Source: an uncultured Alcaligenaceae bacterium
GTDB taxonomy: Bacteria; Pseudomonadota; Gammaproteobacteria; Burkholderiales; Burkholderiaceae_B
Assembly: GCA_937908115.1 (NCBI GenBank)
Contig: CALEQZ010000028.1
Coordinates: 1-5,623 of the forward strand
Direction of reading: 5' to 3'
DNA: 5,623 bases
Shown: piece by piece, positions 5,045 to 5,623 of the stretch
Numbering within the stretch: the first letter of the stretch is position 1
Layout of the letters: each line of letters starts with the position of its first letter
The notes under the pieces: model-generated
What the model saw: the letters and a program-made list of their open reading frames with translations, nothing else
Database searches by the model: none
Told to the model about the DNA's origin: nothing
Made by a program: the position numbers and the translations under genes

Positions 5045-5623
5045 TCAGCGCGCAAGAAATTTCGCCGGATCCTGCGGCGCCCCTCGGTGCCGAATTTCAA
5101 AGTATAGGCCCGATTCCACCTGCCCGCCCGTCGATCCCACGGTGGCAATCGGCTCTCCGGCCGACACCGTTTGGCCGACCCGCTTGAGCAGGCTCTGGTT
5201 GTAAGCGTAGACGCTGAGGTACTGGTTGCCGTGGTCGACGATGATCAGGTTGCCAAAGCCGCGCAGCCAATCGGCGTACACCACGGTGCCAGGCGCCACG
5301 GCCCGCACCGCCGTGCCTTCCGGCGCCTGGATGAGCAGCCCGCGCCACTTGCCACCATCAGGCCGCTCGGTGCCGAAACGCGCCCGGATGGGCCCTTGCA
5401 CCGGCCGGGGCAGCGCCCCCTGCAGGCCGGGGCCTTCGGCCAGCACCGCGTCCGGCAGCGAGCCGCGCGCGACCGGCCGCTCGGCTTCGTCACGTGCTTG
5501 CTCGGCACGCGCCTGTTCTTGCTGCGCGAGCCTGGCCTGCCGCTCGGCCTCGCGGCGGGCCTGTTCGGCCTCGCGCTGCGCGGCCAGGCGCTGTTCGTCG
5601 GCGCGCCGGGCCACCTCGGCACG
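5045..5623 (-). CDS. envC: Murein hydrolase activator EnvC, C-terminal part (5' end outside window)
   Basis: EnvC sits in the periplasm at the division site and switches on N-acetylmuramoyl-L-alanine amidases that split septal peptidoglycan; it does not cut the wall itself. The last 192 residues are present and the frame is open to the right edge, so a GTG near 5614 is not a real start. The first 50 or so residues are an Ala/Glu/Arg/Gln-rich coiled coil, the end of the family's long N-terminal coiled-coil region. A linker follows, then a LytM/M23 fold beginning near RARFGTERPDGGKWRG. Its metal-site residues are replaced as in E. coli EnvC: the His and Asp of the HRGxD-type motif become Trp and Leu (WRGLLIQAP), the YAHLS-type His is gone (VYAYNQS), and the LHFEIR His is Tyr (LYFEIR). 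ADWLRGFGN and AYNQSLLKRVG closely resemble E. coli EnvC. The stop is TGA at 5045-5047. ctpA follows after about 105 bases, probably in the same operon. Confidence 0.94.
   Translation of the reverse strand, partial: RAEVARRADEQRLAAQREAEQARREAERQARLAQQEQARAEQARDEAERPVARGSLPDAVLAEGPGLQGALPRPVQGPIRARFGTERPDGGKWRGLLIQAPEGTAVRAVAPGTVVYADWLRGFGNLIIVDHGNQYLSVYAYNQSLLKRVGQTVSAGEPIATVGSTGGQVESGLYFEIRHRGAPQDPAKFLAR

Noticed and set aside
4124..5107. Plus-strand open frame of 327 residues opposite ctpA
   Set aside because: It lies antisense to ctpA, whose protein has the full catalytic and PDZ motifs. Long antisense frames are usual in DNA with this GC content, and the translation shows no recognisable domain.
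1..5623. Search for CRISPR repeats, insertion sequences, tRNA genes, toxin-antitoxin or defence genes
   Set aside because: No regularly spaced repeats, transposase motifs, tRNA-like cloverleaf or defence-family domain could be seen; gene content is ordinary chromosomal housekeeping.

Overview
The window looks like core chromosome of a high-GC betaproteobacterium in the Burkholderiales, most like Bordetella/Achromobacter (Alcaligenaceae). This is inferred from gene content, gene order and strongly GC-biased third codon positions; it was not tested by a search. It is almost fully coding: seven genes, two of them cut by the window edges, and no gap longer than about 105 bases. I see no mobile element, CRISPR array, tRNA, rRNA or phage remnant.

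Left half, plus strand (1-2708): the 3' third of argB (N-acetylglutamate kinase, arginine synthesis), then a HAD-superfamily hydrolase of the pyrimidine 5'-nucleotidase type whose ATG overlaps the argB stop by one base, then slmA (TetR-fold nucleoid occlusion factor, an FtsZ antagonist) 13 bases on. A single-domain 3-hydroxyacyl-CoA dehydrogenase follows after 42 bases, with its own good ribosome binding site. The first three look like one transcription unit; the fourth may be read through.

Right half, minus strand (5623 down to 2727): the C-terminal part of envC (murein hydrolase activator with a degenerate LytM/M23 domain), then ctpA (secreted PDZ carboxyl-terminal processing protease, family S41), then a MoeB/ThiF-type E1-like adenylyltransferase joined to ctpA by an ATGA stop/start overlap. 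EnvC and CtpA both bear on cell-wall cleavage outside the inner membrane, so that end is a cell-envelope module with a cofactor-type enzyme attached. The two gene sets converge, with only 18 bases between the stop codons.

No undescribed multi-gene system is evident. The points most worth a second look are a SlmA-operator-like 12-mer lying on the ctpA start codon, in a window that also encodes SlmA with an intact recognition helix; the crowded envC-ctpA junction (short ORF with an ATGA overlap, hairpin, direct repeat); the pairing of an amidase activator with a processing protease; and the unexplained translational coupling of an E1-like enzyme to that protease.
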